Below are positions 1-9,000 of a stretch of DNA of 64,000 nucleotides, in pieces. The DNA is from Paraburkholderia lacunae (GTDB lineage: Bacteria; Pseudomonadota; Gammaproteobacteria; Burkholderiales; Burkholderiaceae): positions 1 through 64,000 of the forward strand of contig NZ_QHKS01000011.1 in the NCBI RefSeq assembly GCF_003353175.1, read 5' to 3'. The notes under the pieces are model-generated. The model was not told the DNA's origin, did no database searches, and saw only the letters and a program-made list of their open reading frames with translations. The position numbers and the translations under genes were made by a program. The first letter of the stretch is position 1; each line of letters starts with the position of its first letter.

Positions 1-548
1 GATCTTCATGCCGAAAATCCGAGAGTAAACGCGAAATCCGCATTGTTAACAACCCCCTTCTGGCTGCTTTGCTATTCCACCATCGTTTCTGGAAGCGTCG
101 ATTTGTGTATAACGAGATGGGTTGAAGCAGCGCCCGAGCGTTGAGCAGCAGGGCTTCCTAGCCTGGCATAGGGAGAACCGGTTCAAGGCGTGAGCGGGCC
201 GCGTGGACGTGTCACTACATTTGCTAACGGCGCGAGGTCATTTCATCAGGGAGAAACGGCGCATCTACAGTGTTCCAATTCTCCGCCGCGACGCGCCGAG
301 TGGTAGCAGTTCGCTGGCCAATTTTCCCGGCTGGCTCGCCACATACAACGGCATCAGCGCTCGCATGAAGTCCGCTAGAATTGCTTTGTATTAGAAGCTG
401 TTTTCGTGCGTATCTCGGTCGGCATCAACCACGGATGATGTGAGAGTTCAGTTCCTGAGGATTCAACCAAGCCGAGTTCGAGAGGCCTTGGCTCATCCCG
501 CGCGCGATGAGCCGGCACACTATCCCATGTACGTCCGTGATTAGAGCG
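1..548. other. no supported gene
   Basis: Only a short GTG-initiated 63-codon frame (203-394, plus strand) occurs here. It has no recognisable motif, no convincing ribosome binding site and no neighbour that would explain it, so I do not call it. No tRNA, strong hairpin or transposon end was recognised. Confidence 0.5.
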
Positions 549-1452
549 TCACGGCGACGTCGGAGCCACCTTCACATAGCTCGGCCTCACGTTCACACTT
601 CCAGAATTGTCTCCAATAGTAAGTGCCACTGGCATCACGCTCACGCCCGCAGGGAATGAGTACCCGCAAAGCACGAACAACTGATAAGTCTTTGGTGTTT
701 TAGTCGGGTAAATGTATACAAACAAATCGACGCCATTTGTGGCTCCCCGATAAACGTAGCCCCCTTCCGAGGCGGTGCGTCGGGCACAAATGACCCCGCC
801 GGTAAGTCGATAGTAAGTGCGCCAATCGTCAGCGTGACGGCCCGCGTTGCCGGGTTGATGCCCGTGCTGTTGGCCCCGTGTGTGAATGTTTCGCTGGCCG
901 CAAATATGGGTTGCTTCGTCGCCAGATACAGTGTTGCGGCGAAATTCGCGAATGGCGTGTTTGCGCTGGTGAAGGTCACGGTATCGACGAAGAATTGGCT
1001 GCCCCCGTCATGAATCTGCACAGGGCAATCGGGTTTCCGAAGGTGGTGACGGTGACGAACTCATTCACGACGTTGACGGGCACGTTCACCTGCCCAACCA
1101 AAGTGTTCGAAGCATCATAGGCGTAGATGCCGATGCCGGCGGGTCCAGTAAGGTAGGCCGACGCTCTCTGAACATTACCGGTGATGGCGGTATTCAGGGT
1201 GAACGACATCAAGCCGGAAGGCGCGTAGGCGACGTTCGGCTGCGTGTTGGCTGGCACACCGATTAAAGATGCGGCGTATACAGAGGCGCCCGAAACCGCT
1301 ACTCCGACATTCTGGTATTGGGTCGTGAGATTGCTTCCTGAGGGTATGTCATCGAAAGTCAGCGTGGTCGTCGTGGCCAGCGCCCTCGGCGCTCCCGCCA
1401 GTCCCATCACTAACGACAACGCACCTAAAAAAGAAATTAGAAGTTTCTGCAC
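549..1452 (-). pseudogene. secreted protein gene broken by two frameshifts
   Basis: The reading frame opens with a clear Sec signal peptide (MQKLLISFLGALSLVMGLAG, cleavage near ALA-TT) and a beta-rich exported domain starting TLTFDDIPSGS. The sequence continues smoothly only if two frame changes are allowed. The first lies near 1,022-1,026, where the frame reading GNPIA must jump to the one reading QIHDGGSQFFVDTVTF. The second lies in the run of five C at 760-764, after which the third frame reads YVYRGATNGVDLFVYIYP and ends at the stop at 549-551. Both are consistent with loss of one base, the second in a homopolymer. The whole would be about 300 residues. I know no function. The C-terminus has no PEP-CTERM anchor. 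Sequencing error is an alternative to a true pseudogene. Confidence 0.6.
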
Positions 1453-1982
1453 GGCTGCACTCCTTCATCGGTTGCGGCGAGGTAACAGCCGGCTCCGCAC
1501 GACGTGCCATTCCGCGGCCATCTCCAAGTGCGGACAAAAAGGTGCGAACGCATGTGTCGCCTCCGCGGCTTTTCAAGGCGTAGAGACGAGCGCGTGCATG
1601 CGCCGGAGAGGGCGCGCCGAGGCGCTACTGACGATGTATCGAGAATGTGTGCTGGAAGCAAGTGTCCATAGTCGCCAATTGGCCTTAGTTAACTACACCG
1701 CCCCCGGACACCAGTCGACTCACAACGAGGTGAGGCGATATTGCAGATATGTAGGTTGAGCGTAGGCCAGCAACTAGTGAATTGCAAGCCGGGAAAAGTG
1801 TAAGTTGGGCGACAACGAATGGCTGAAGTCGTTACCGAATACCGACGCCGCATCAATGACATGTATATGGAGCATACCGAATCAATTTGCCTGCCGAGAA
1901 CAGCCTGTGGCATGCACACGGTAACAGCGCGGATAAGCTCGAACGGAGGAAGGTCGCGAACGGATTAGGGTGCGCCACGAAG
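1453..1982. other. gene-poor stretch
   Basis: Open frames here lie antisense or out of frame to each other and show no domain, signal peptide or ribosome binding site that I can support. It separates the broken secreted-protein gene from the ParB-like gene and may hold the promoter of the former. Confidence 0.45.
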
Positions 1983-2456
1983 CTAGTCCACGTAGTCGTC
2001 TTGCGCGATGACATATCTCTTCGCGATTTCGCGAGGAACGACGTGCACCTCAATCTCGGGGAGTTGCAACTGACAGGCGCGGATTAGCCGGTGATTGCCG
2101 TCGGCCACAACGTAGTTCGCGCCTGGTTCAAGCTTCTCGAATTGGACGATACCTTCGTTGTCTCCAACATGGAGCATTACGATGGGCTCGTGCAAGTCGG
2201 CTTCCTCAAGTGTTTCGACGTAGGCCCTGTCGAGCTGAATACGGTGTTTCTCAGCTAGTCCCTCCGGTACGTCAGGATGAGCTATGCCCTCAAGGATAGC
2301 CCGGTAACTTTCGAGCTCTTCGAGATTGAGGACGCAACCGTAAATACCCGGAATCCCTCGAGAGATGTCCTCCAGTAGTCTGCTGATGTCATACGTCTCG
2401 TACTCCCAACGGAAAGTCTCGTGTCCCCGTTCCCAGCGATTTTTTGTCTGCATCAT
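1983..2456 (-). CDS. small protein with ParB/sulfiredoxin-like DGNHR motif
   Basis: A 157-residue cytoplasmic protein. Near residue 118 it has a VADGNHRLIRACQL segment followed by a beta strand (EIEVHVV), resembling the nucleotide-handling DGxHR core of ParB-like/sulfiredoxin folds, in which the Asp-Gly-x-His-Arg loop binds a nucleotide phosphate. No DNA-binding helix-turn-helix follows, so it is not a partition protein. Two ATG codons stand in tandem (2,456 and 2,453) behind an AAGGAG ribosome binding site. The second has the better spacing. It is a lone gene between exported-protein genes on the island. The fold assignment rests on one motif, and the biological role is unknown. Confidence 0.55.
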   Translation of the reverse strand: MMQTKNRWERGHETFRWEYETYDISRLLEDISRGIPGIYGCVLNLEELESYRAILEGIAHPDVPEGLAEKHRIQLDRAYVETLEEADLHEPIVMLHVGDNEGIVQFEKLEPGANYVVADGNHRLIRACQLQLPEIEVHVVPREIAKRYVIAQDDYVD

Positions 2457-2565
2457 CGACTCCTTCGGGTGAGCAGAAATCTATCACGACACGCGATTCG
2501 CGACCGGCCTCCATTTTCAAGTGTGCTGGCAAGCGCGTTGGCGGCTGGGCCGAAAGGGAAAAGCG

Positions 2566-3528
2566 TCACCCTGTTGTCGAAACCGTTTTCGACGTTTTCT
2601 CGCCTTTTTTGCCCTCTGCTCGGCGGGACGCGCCCCATTGGGCCAGCACACCGGCATTTGGCGAACTGACGGTGATACGGCTGAGCTTCGCCGACAGGAC
2701 GCACTGGTGCCAGCTTTCCTCGTACAGGTGGTCGAGCGTCGCCCCTCGAGTGCTGGTCTTGCACGTAATCGAGTGGCCGTTGCCGTCCTTGGCGACCGTA
2801 CCCTCCACCTTCATCGTCAATCCTTCGACGGCCGTCTTGGCTGCGCGCGGGTCGAGTTTGAGCGTTTTGGTGAGGTCCCGATAAATAATGGTCTCCTTGG
2901 TCGATAAGCTATCTTTCGGAAAGACTCCCATGTACGTTCCTGCCACGGCGCCAATGCCGATGACCCGGTAGGAAACGGGGGTGACCTCCTTGGTTACCTT
3001 AAAAGCGTTAGACGCCAGCTTGGGCGCTCCGTACGAGGTTTCCTGTACGAAAGTGAGATAGTCAAGGGAGTTATCGCCACCTTCATAACTTCCGTAGGCC
3101 GGACGCACAATGAGAGTGAGTTGCTCCTTGTCCGGGTCGTAGTAATACGTCGGCCCGCGCTTACCTGGCTTGTCGGACGGGATTTCAATTTCGAAGTGCC
3201 GGCCGACAAGCGCGGCATCGTTGAAGCCCTTGGAAAACTCGTCCGGCCGCTTGAAATCCATGGCGGCATAAAGGTAGTTCGCAATCGTTTCATCATCGAG
3301 GTCGCCGGCGGGCAGCGCCAACGGGTCCTTCGCTTCCGCTGTCGTCTCCGGAGCGGTCGCTGTGAGGGCGGCAGGTGCAGTTGCCGTGCTCGCGGTGTCC
3401 GGCGCAGGCCGGCGGTCGCACGCCGTCAGGACGAAGCTCAGGGCGACGGTGCCGGCCAGCGCCAAGAATTCGCGCATCCCGCGCGCCGAAATTGCGGCGT
3501 TGCGCCGTCGTCTGGATAAACATGACAT
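2566..3528 (-). CDS. hypothetical lipoprotein
   Basis: A 320-residue protein with an arginine-rich N-terminus, a hydrophobic stretch and a lipobox LTAC at residues 34-37. It is therefore predicted to be lipidated by Lgt, cut by LspA, and anchored to a membrane facing the periplasm. A low-complexity Ala/Thr/Pro linker follows (residues 42-70), then a globular region with no family I recognise. Two cysteines near residues 262 and 283 could form a disulfide. The start at 3,528 is supported by a GTGAGG sequence about nine bases upstream. A second ATG at residue 18 would give a more classical signal peptide. It stands alone on the island. Confidence 0.6.
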   Translation of the reverse strand: MSCLSRRRRNAAISARGMREFLALAGTVALSFVLTACDRRPAPDTASTATAPAALTATAPETTAEAKDPLALPAGDLDDETIANYLYAAMDFKRPDEFSKGFNDAALVGRHFEIEIPSDKPGKRGPTYYYDPDKEQLTLIVRPAYGSYEGGDNSLDYLTFVQETSYGAPKLASNAFKVTKEVTPVSYRVIGIGAVAGTYMGVFPKDSLSTKETIIYRDLTKTLKLDPRAAKTAVEGLTMKVEGTVAKDGNGHSITCKTSTRGATLDHLYEESWHQCVLSAKLSRITVSSPNAGVLAQWGASRRAEGKKGEKTSKTVSTTG

Positions 3529-3695
3529 TTTTTATTTACCTCACGCTGAGCGGCTCAAACGCCCATACGACCCCGTAGTCCAATAATACTAGCGCGTTAT
3601 CGAGAAACCGCCCTTCGAAAAGAACCCTTATCAGTTCGCCGCCCCTCACATTCCTCCCTACACGACATCGGACAAACTCATTTGCGAGGAAAACG

Positions 3696-3896
3696 ATGCC
3701 GACGCAACAAGCCGATTTGCTCGATGAAACCACCTCCGCCAAGGTGTTCCCTATCAGGCTCATATGTAAGCCGAAAGTCGGTCTGGTCAGTCATCCCGCT
3801 GGGAGTTGCGTTTCCGCCGTTCCGAGAAACGGCATGTGGATTAGAATCTACATTTCATCGAGGCAGAATCGTGGCCGCCTGCCGCATCAAAACTAA
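3696..3896 (+). CDS. short open frame with ribosome binding site, possibly a gene stump
   Basis: A 66-codon frame starts with ATG six bases after GAGGAAA, a plausible ribosome binding site. The first 40 residues look protein-like (MPTQQADLLDETTSAK), but the rest is irregular and no domain is recognised. It lies directly before another truncated gene (GHKL ATPase stump), so it may be the 5' remnant of a gene lost in the same rearrangements. It could also be non-coding. Confidence 0.25.
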   Translation: MPTQQADLLDETTSAKVFPIRLICKPKVGLVSHPAGSCVSAVPRNGMWIRIYISSRQNRGRLPHQN

Positions 3897-3910
3897 AAGA
3901 AGGGGATGCC

Positions 3911-4318
3911 GTGCTAACCAATATCCGAGGGTTGGTAGACAGACTGGACCTGGCGCCATCCAAGGGGCTCATGCCGCTCTTCGAAGCTGTGTCCAACGCA
4001 ATGGATGCGATTGAAGACAAGCGTGGAGGACCAACGTCCGGTTCGATACGAATTCGGTTACTTGTCGCCAATGACCTAGCTAGGGAAGGTGGTGACGAAA
4101 CCCAGATTACCGACGGCTTCGAGGTCACGGACGACGGTGTCGGATTTAACGACGCGAACATCGCTTCTTTCGGGGAGACTTACACGCTTTCCAAGGTGAA
4201 GCTCGGAGGCAAAGGGGTCGGCAGGTTCACGTTCCTGAAGGTGTTCAGTCACTGTGAGATACGCGACGTAGCTGCCGATATACAGAGTGCCGTCTTTGCA
4301 TTCAAACAGGAAAATAAA
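3911..4318 (+). pseudogene. N-terminal stump of a GHKL-family ATPase
   Basis: A GTG start behind GAAGGGG opens about 130 residues of a GHKL (Hsp90/MutL/histidine-kinase type) ATP-binding domain. The N box is visible as LFEAVSNAMDAIED (residues 18-31), the G1 box as DDGVGFND (about residues 73-80) and the G2 lid as GGKGVGRFTFLKVF (about residues 98-111). Full proteins of this kind continue for several hundred residues with a transducer domain. Here the homology stops near 4,260-4,310 and the frame runs on into the signal peptide of an unrelated lipoprotein. It is therefore read as the remnant of an ATPase, quite possibly part of a former defence module, truncated by a deletion or insertion. 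Confidence 0.6.
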
Positions 4319-4783
4319 ATGCGCACTTTGGTCTTCGCTGTCGCTGCTGTGTTGGCGCTCGCCATTCTTTCTGGATGTTCAACGACTCAAAACGTCACCG
4401 CTGGTCCGCAGGCGAAAGGCTCGCCGATGACGACAGCGTGCTTTACCGCGCACGGCGGCAAGTCTGCTGACATGGACGCAGCAATCCAACGCAACCTGGA
4501 AAATCATGGTGTGTCGGTATCGCTTGCGCCGGCATGCGACAAGGCGGACATGAATGTCACCTACACCGACAGCTGGTTTTGGGACATCGTTATGTACCTG
4601 CGTTCGATGGACATTCGCTTTTACAAGGCACCAAATGGCGGCCTTATCGCGTCAGGGCATTGGAAGAACTCCGTGTTGCACCAGTTTCCTAATGCTGACG
4701 GCGTCGTGCAGGACCTGATGGACGAGATGTTCAAGCAAACCGGCGAGCCATCGGCCGTACGAACGAAAGCAGCAGCGAACTGA
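4319..4783 (+). CDS. small hypothetical lipoprotein
   Basis: The gene starts at an ATG seven bases after AGGA. The product has a textbook lipoprotein signal peptide (MRTLVFAVAAVLALAILSGC, lipobox LSGC, modified Cys at residue 20). The mature part is about 134 residues, with an internal Cys pair (near residues 41 and 71) and a conserved-looking TYTDSWFWDIVMYLRSMDIRFY stretch, and is probably periplasmic. The same frame is open upstream into the GHKL stump, so automatic callers may join the two into one 290-residue fusion. The internal signal peptide with its own ribosome binding site argues for a separate start. Function unknown. Confidence 0.65.
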   Translation: MRTLVFAVAAVLALAILSGCSTTQNVTAGPQAKGSPMTTACFTAHGGKSADMDAAIQRNLENHGVSVSLAPACDKADMNVTYTDSWFWDIVMYLRSMDIRFYKAPNGGLIASGHWKNSVLHQFPNADGVVQDLMDEMFKQTGEPSAVRTKAAAN

Positions 4784-4906
4784 CGCGCCCCACGGGTTTT
4801 TCACTCACCGTGAGGTAACGAGTCCGTCGGCAAGTGATGTTCCGGTGGGGTGGCGGCATATGTTGCAGCACGTTGACGTGCTCCGCGGCCTGGAGAAAGG
4901 AATGCC

Positions 4907-5464
4907 ATGAAGAGAATTTTACTGGCAGTGGCTCTTATGAATTTCGTTTGCGCTCACGCCCAGGAATCACCGTCTGGTCCCATCGCGCAAGCGAATGCAG
5001 CTACCCGGTTGTTCATGGACCTGTGCATTCCATCCGCTGGGGACACTGCAAAGCTCCGCGAGCTGGCAGACCGTTACCATCTACGCCATACTGACGTTTC
5101 GTTCTCGCAGACGGTGCTTCGTGGGAAACCCGGCGAAGTATGGTCTGCTTCGAGTTCCGTGGGTGAATATGTGGTGATTTCGCAGCCTGACAATTCATGC
5201 TCCGTTTGGGCGAGGAGAGCCGATGCAGCGACCTCAATCAACCAGTTCAAACGCATTGTCCTCGGAACGGGGCGACCTGGGCTCATGGTAAAGGTTCTTG
5301 AGGACAGGGATATTGAAGGACAGGGCGGCACCTATCACTATCTGTCCTACCTCTTGTCAAAGGAAGGCCGGCAAAGCGGGCTGTATGCGAGCGCTATAGC
5401 GTCAGCATCACCGACTGCAGAGGTGCAGGTCCGTTTGAGGCTCATGCCAGCAAAAGCCGAGTAA
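4907..5464 (+). CDS. exported hypothetical protein (NMCC_0638-like)
   Basis: A 185-residue protein with an N-terminal signal peptide (MKRILLAVALMNFVCAHAQ) and a single domain with two cysteines (near residues 40 and 97). The pattern LFMDLCIPSAGD, followed by a C-terminal beta-rich part, recalls the small exported NMCC_0638 family of unknown function. That link comes from memory of the family pattern, not from a search. AAAGGA lies about six bases before the ATG. It follows the lipoprotein gene in the same direction after 123 bases, so co-transcription is possible. Confidence 0.55.
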   Translation: MKRILLAVALMNFVCAHAQESPSGPIAQANAATRLFMDLCIPSAGDTAKLRELADRYHLRHTDVSFSQTVLRGKPGEVWSASSSVGEYVVISQPDNSCSVWARRADAATSINQFKRIVLGTGRPGLMVKVLEDRDIEGQGGTYHYLSYLLSKEGRQSGLYASAIASASPTAEVQVRLRLMPAKAE

Positions 5465-5544
5465 GGTGGACGCTACGTCACGGTGGAAACCGCCAGATTG
5501 TTCAAACCGAAATCACGGGCCTGCAGTTCGGGTTCGGTATTTGT

Positions 5545-5994
5545 TCATTCGGTAGAACCAACCTCTGCCCATGCCTTGAAACCATCCAGCCGTGCGCGTG
5601 CCTGTCGCTGGGACCAGAAGTCGGCAATCGGCTCCGTCAACCAGCGAAGCCAAATCGGCGAAGTCTTGAAATTGTATGTGAAGGTCGCACTGCAGTGGGT
5701 GGGTGACATCTGCCGGAATTTCCATCCCCCACTGAAGCTTGCCAGTAGACGTGGCCCTTCAATCATTGAGACTGCTGCGACGTGCGGCGGCAGGAACGCC
5801 ACATAGCGCGATACCATAACCAAACCGCCGACACTTTCGATGTATTCATCGACACCGACCGCGGGCGCTGCCGCCCGGTTAAGCAATTCAGTGCGTGTTG
5901 CAAAGGGGTCCCATTCCCGTCTCTCGGTCAAAAAAGCGTATATTTCAGTCAACAACGGGAATGCATAAAGGCGTGATTTCCATGCAATTCGCAT
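5545..5994 (-). CDS. SRPBCC (START/polyketide-cyclase fold) protein, possibly N-terminally short
   Basis: About 149 residues with the SRPBCC pattern: AFLTERREWDPF near the start, a beta-rich centre (VSMIEGPRLLASFSGGWKFRQM), a THCSATFTYNFKT strand and a long C-terminal helix ending in RARLDGFKAWAE. Such proteins bind hydrophobic ligands in a deep cavity. The first strand usually seen before AFLTD is very short here, so the 5' end may be trimmed. A TTG six bases further upstream is an alternative start; neither has a convincing ribosome binding site. It stands alone, opposed to the Hhe-like gene. Confidence 0.5.
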   Translation of the reverse strand: MRIAWKSRLYAFPLLTEIYAFLTERREWDPFATRTELLNRAAAPAVGVDEYIESVGGLVMVSRYVAFLPPHVAAVSMIEGPRLLASFSGGWKFRQMSPTHCSATFTYNFKTSPIWLRWLTEPIADFWSQRQARARLDGFKAWAEVGSTE

Positions 5995-6095
5995 AAGCAA
6001 AAGCGCCGACGCACGCCCTGCAAAACACTACTGGTAATAGCGCAATCAATATCACGGTTCAACCAGGATGGCGTCGTCCACAGTAACGGCTATGG

Positions 6096-9000
6096 TTGAA
6101 CTCGGTGGCAATAATGGGGAACGGGGTTATGACGCACGGGCACGCAGACGACGCCGAGGAGTTGGCGACTGATACTGATGTAAAGCTACCGAGCGTTCAG
6201 GTCATTGCCGACCTAACGATAGGGTATGCGGCGATTCAGAACAACGTTCCGGTCATCCGTGAAATTCTGGTCACGAACGACGGGGAGGCGGTGTTCTCTG
6301 ATGTCGAGCTGCTCGTCAAATGTGTGCCGGCCTTTGCCGAGAGCGCACGTTTCCGTTTCGAAGCATTGGCGCCCGGCGAAAGCCGCCGTCTCGCACCTGT
6401 CGACCTGCGTCCCGACCATCACTACTTCAGCCAGCTCGACGAATCAGAGCGGGCCGTCATCACGGCATCGGTGCGTGTTCAGGATACGGAACTTGTAACG
6501 GCGACTCACAACATCGATGTGCTCGCCTACGACCAATGGGCCGGCACGCGGTCGTTGCCCGAGTTGCTGGCCGCGTTCTGCATGCCGAACTCGCGGGTCG
6601 TGGACAAACTTCTCGCTCGGGCATCCGGGCTTCTGCGCCAGACGTCGGCCGACCTGTCGATGGACGGGTACCAGTCCAAGAATCGCGAGAAGGTCTGGAA
6701 GCAGGCATCGGCCATTTACAGCACGATAGTTGCCGAGGACATCCAATACTCCAATCCGCCGGCATCCTTCGGAAATGACGGCCAGAAAATCCGGACGCCA
6801 GAACGCATTCTGGATGGCAAGCTTGCGACCTGCCTGGACCTCGCCATGCTGTTCGCGTCTTGCCTGGAGCAAGCCGGTCTACACCCTGTTGTGTTGTTCA
6901 AGGAAGGCCATGCCTGGGTTGGCGTCTGGCTGATAGAGACCAGCTTTCCGACCGCATTGGTGGACGATGTTCAGGCAGTTCGTAAGCGGGTGAAATCCGG
7001 CGAGTTCATGGTCTTCGAGACCACCGGCGTGGCGGGAGGTCAGAAACCGTCCCTCCGCTGGGCTTGCACTCGTGGCGAGGAACACCTGAACGACGAAGCC
7101 GAGTTCGCGTATGCCGTAGATGTCCGGCGCGCGCGCGAAGTGCACATTCGTCCACTCCCGTCCCGTTCGTCGCACGTAGATGAGCAGACTGTCCCGATTG
7201 CCCAGGCCGAAACGCCCATCATCGAGGACGTGCCGAAGTTGCCGCCGCTGGACCCGGTCGTCATACCGCGGCGTGACGAAGCAGAACCTGAGACACCAGA
7301 AGGTCGTCTGGCGAAATGGAAGAGCAAGCTGCTCGACTTGACGCTCCGAAACAAGCTCCTAAATTTCAAGCCGACCAAATCCACGCTACGCGTCATTTGC
7401 CCTGACCCGGGCGCGCTGGAAGACCGGCTTGCGGATGGAAAGGAATTTCGGGTTCGCGCGAAGCCGAAGATGATGTCCGGTTCGGATAGTCGCGATGCCA
7501 ATGTGTACGCCGGCCGAAATGGTACAGCGGCAATGGATGACTTGGCGACGGACGCGCTCGGCCGGAACGAAATCGTCACGGACATCGAGGAGGAAGCTCT
7601 TGAAGGCAGGCTTCTCGATATATTCCGAGCGGCCAGCACGGGAATGGAGGAAGGCGGCGCCAATACGCTGTTTCTGGCTTTCGGGATGCTGGAATGGCAG
7701 GAGAGCAAGGATGCAGAATCCAGCCATCTAGCTCCGATTCTACTTATCCCCGTTACGTTATCCCGCCAGTCCGTCCGGAGTGGTTTCCGCTTGGTTCGTC
7801 ACGACGACGACGCACTCGTGAACCCGACGCTGCTGCAAAAGCTTCAGCAGGATTTCAGCCTGAAGCTGCCTCCGCTCGACGTCTTGCCGACCGATGACCG
7901 TGGTATCGACGTCAACCGGATTCTGCAGACGTTCCGGCTGCATGTGGGCGAACTGAAGGGATGGGAGGTCAAGGAGCAGGTCCATCTTGGTATCTTCTCG
8001 TTCACGAAATACCTGATGTGGAAGGACCTCCAGGACCGCCAGAAGCAGCTCCAGGAAAGCAGTGTTGTTGCACATCTGATTAACAATCCCGGCAAGGCGT
8101 TTGCTGACAGCGCGACGGGCTTCGAGCCCAGCACCTTGGACGAGAAGTTCCGGCCTCAAGACCTGTTCACGCCGTTGCTGTCGGACTCTTCACAGTTGCG
8201 TGCCGTTTGCGTCGCAGCTGAAGGCAAGAACCTTGTCATTGAAGGCCCGCCTGGAACGGGTAAGAGCCAGACCATCTCGAACCTGATTGCCCACCTGTTG
8301 GCCACCGGGAAGACGGTGTTGTTCGTCTCGGAGAAGATGGCTGCGCTGGAGGTGGTGCATCGCCGGCTTAGCAGTCTTGGCCTGGGGCCATTTTGTCTCG
8401 AGCTGCATTCGTCCAAGGCAAAGAAAGCGGATGTCCTGAAACAGCTAGGCATTGCACTTGATGCCGCCGGTGCGCGCACGGTGAAGGACTGGGAGCGAGA
8501 GTCCGAACGACTCCTGACGCTCCGCACAGACCTCAATGGGGTCGCGCGTGCGCTGCATCGCATTTATCCGAATGACCTGACCGTTTACGAGGCCATCGGA
8601 ACCACCCTGCAGTATGCGGAAATGCGGCCTGGAGCGATGCCGTGGGCAGATGCAGATTTGCATAACCGCGCCCAGCTCGAGGTTCTGCGTGAGGCCTGCC
8701 GCCAGATGGGCGCTCTGGCCGGCCAGTTAGCCGGTTTGCAGAACCATCCTCTGGCAGTCGTACACAAGACCGAATGGATGCCGTCCTGGCAGCAAGAGTT
8801 TCTCGACGCGGTTTCGGTGTTTGAAGCCCAAATCAAGAAGCTGGATGAGGCTGCATCGAACCTGCTGAATCAGCTGGACCTTCCCAGAGTTGCTTTCTCC
8901 CTGAATGGGTTGGGCAAATTCGATGTACTGGCCGACGTGCTTTCCGCCGCGCCCACCATTCCGGTCGAGGTTGCCCGGTCGGCGCATGAGGAGTCCGCTC

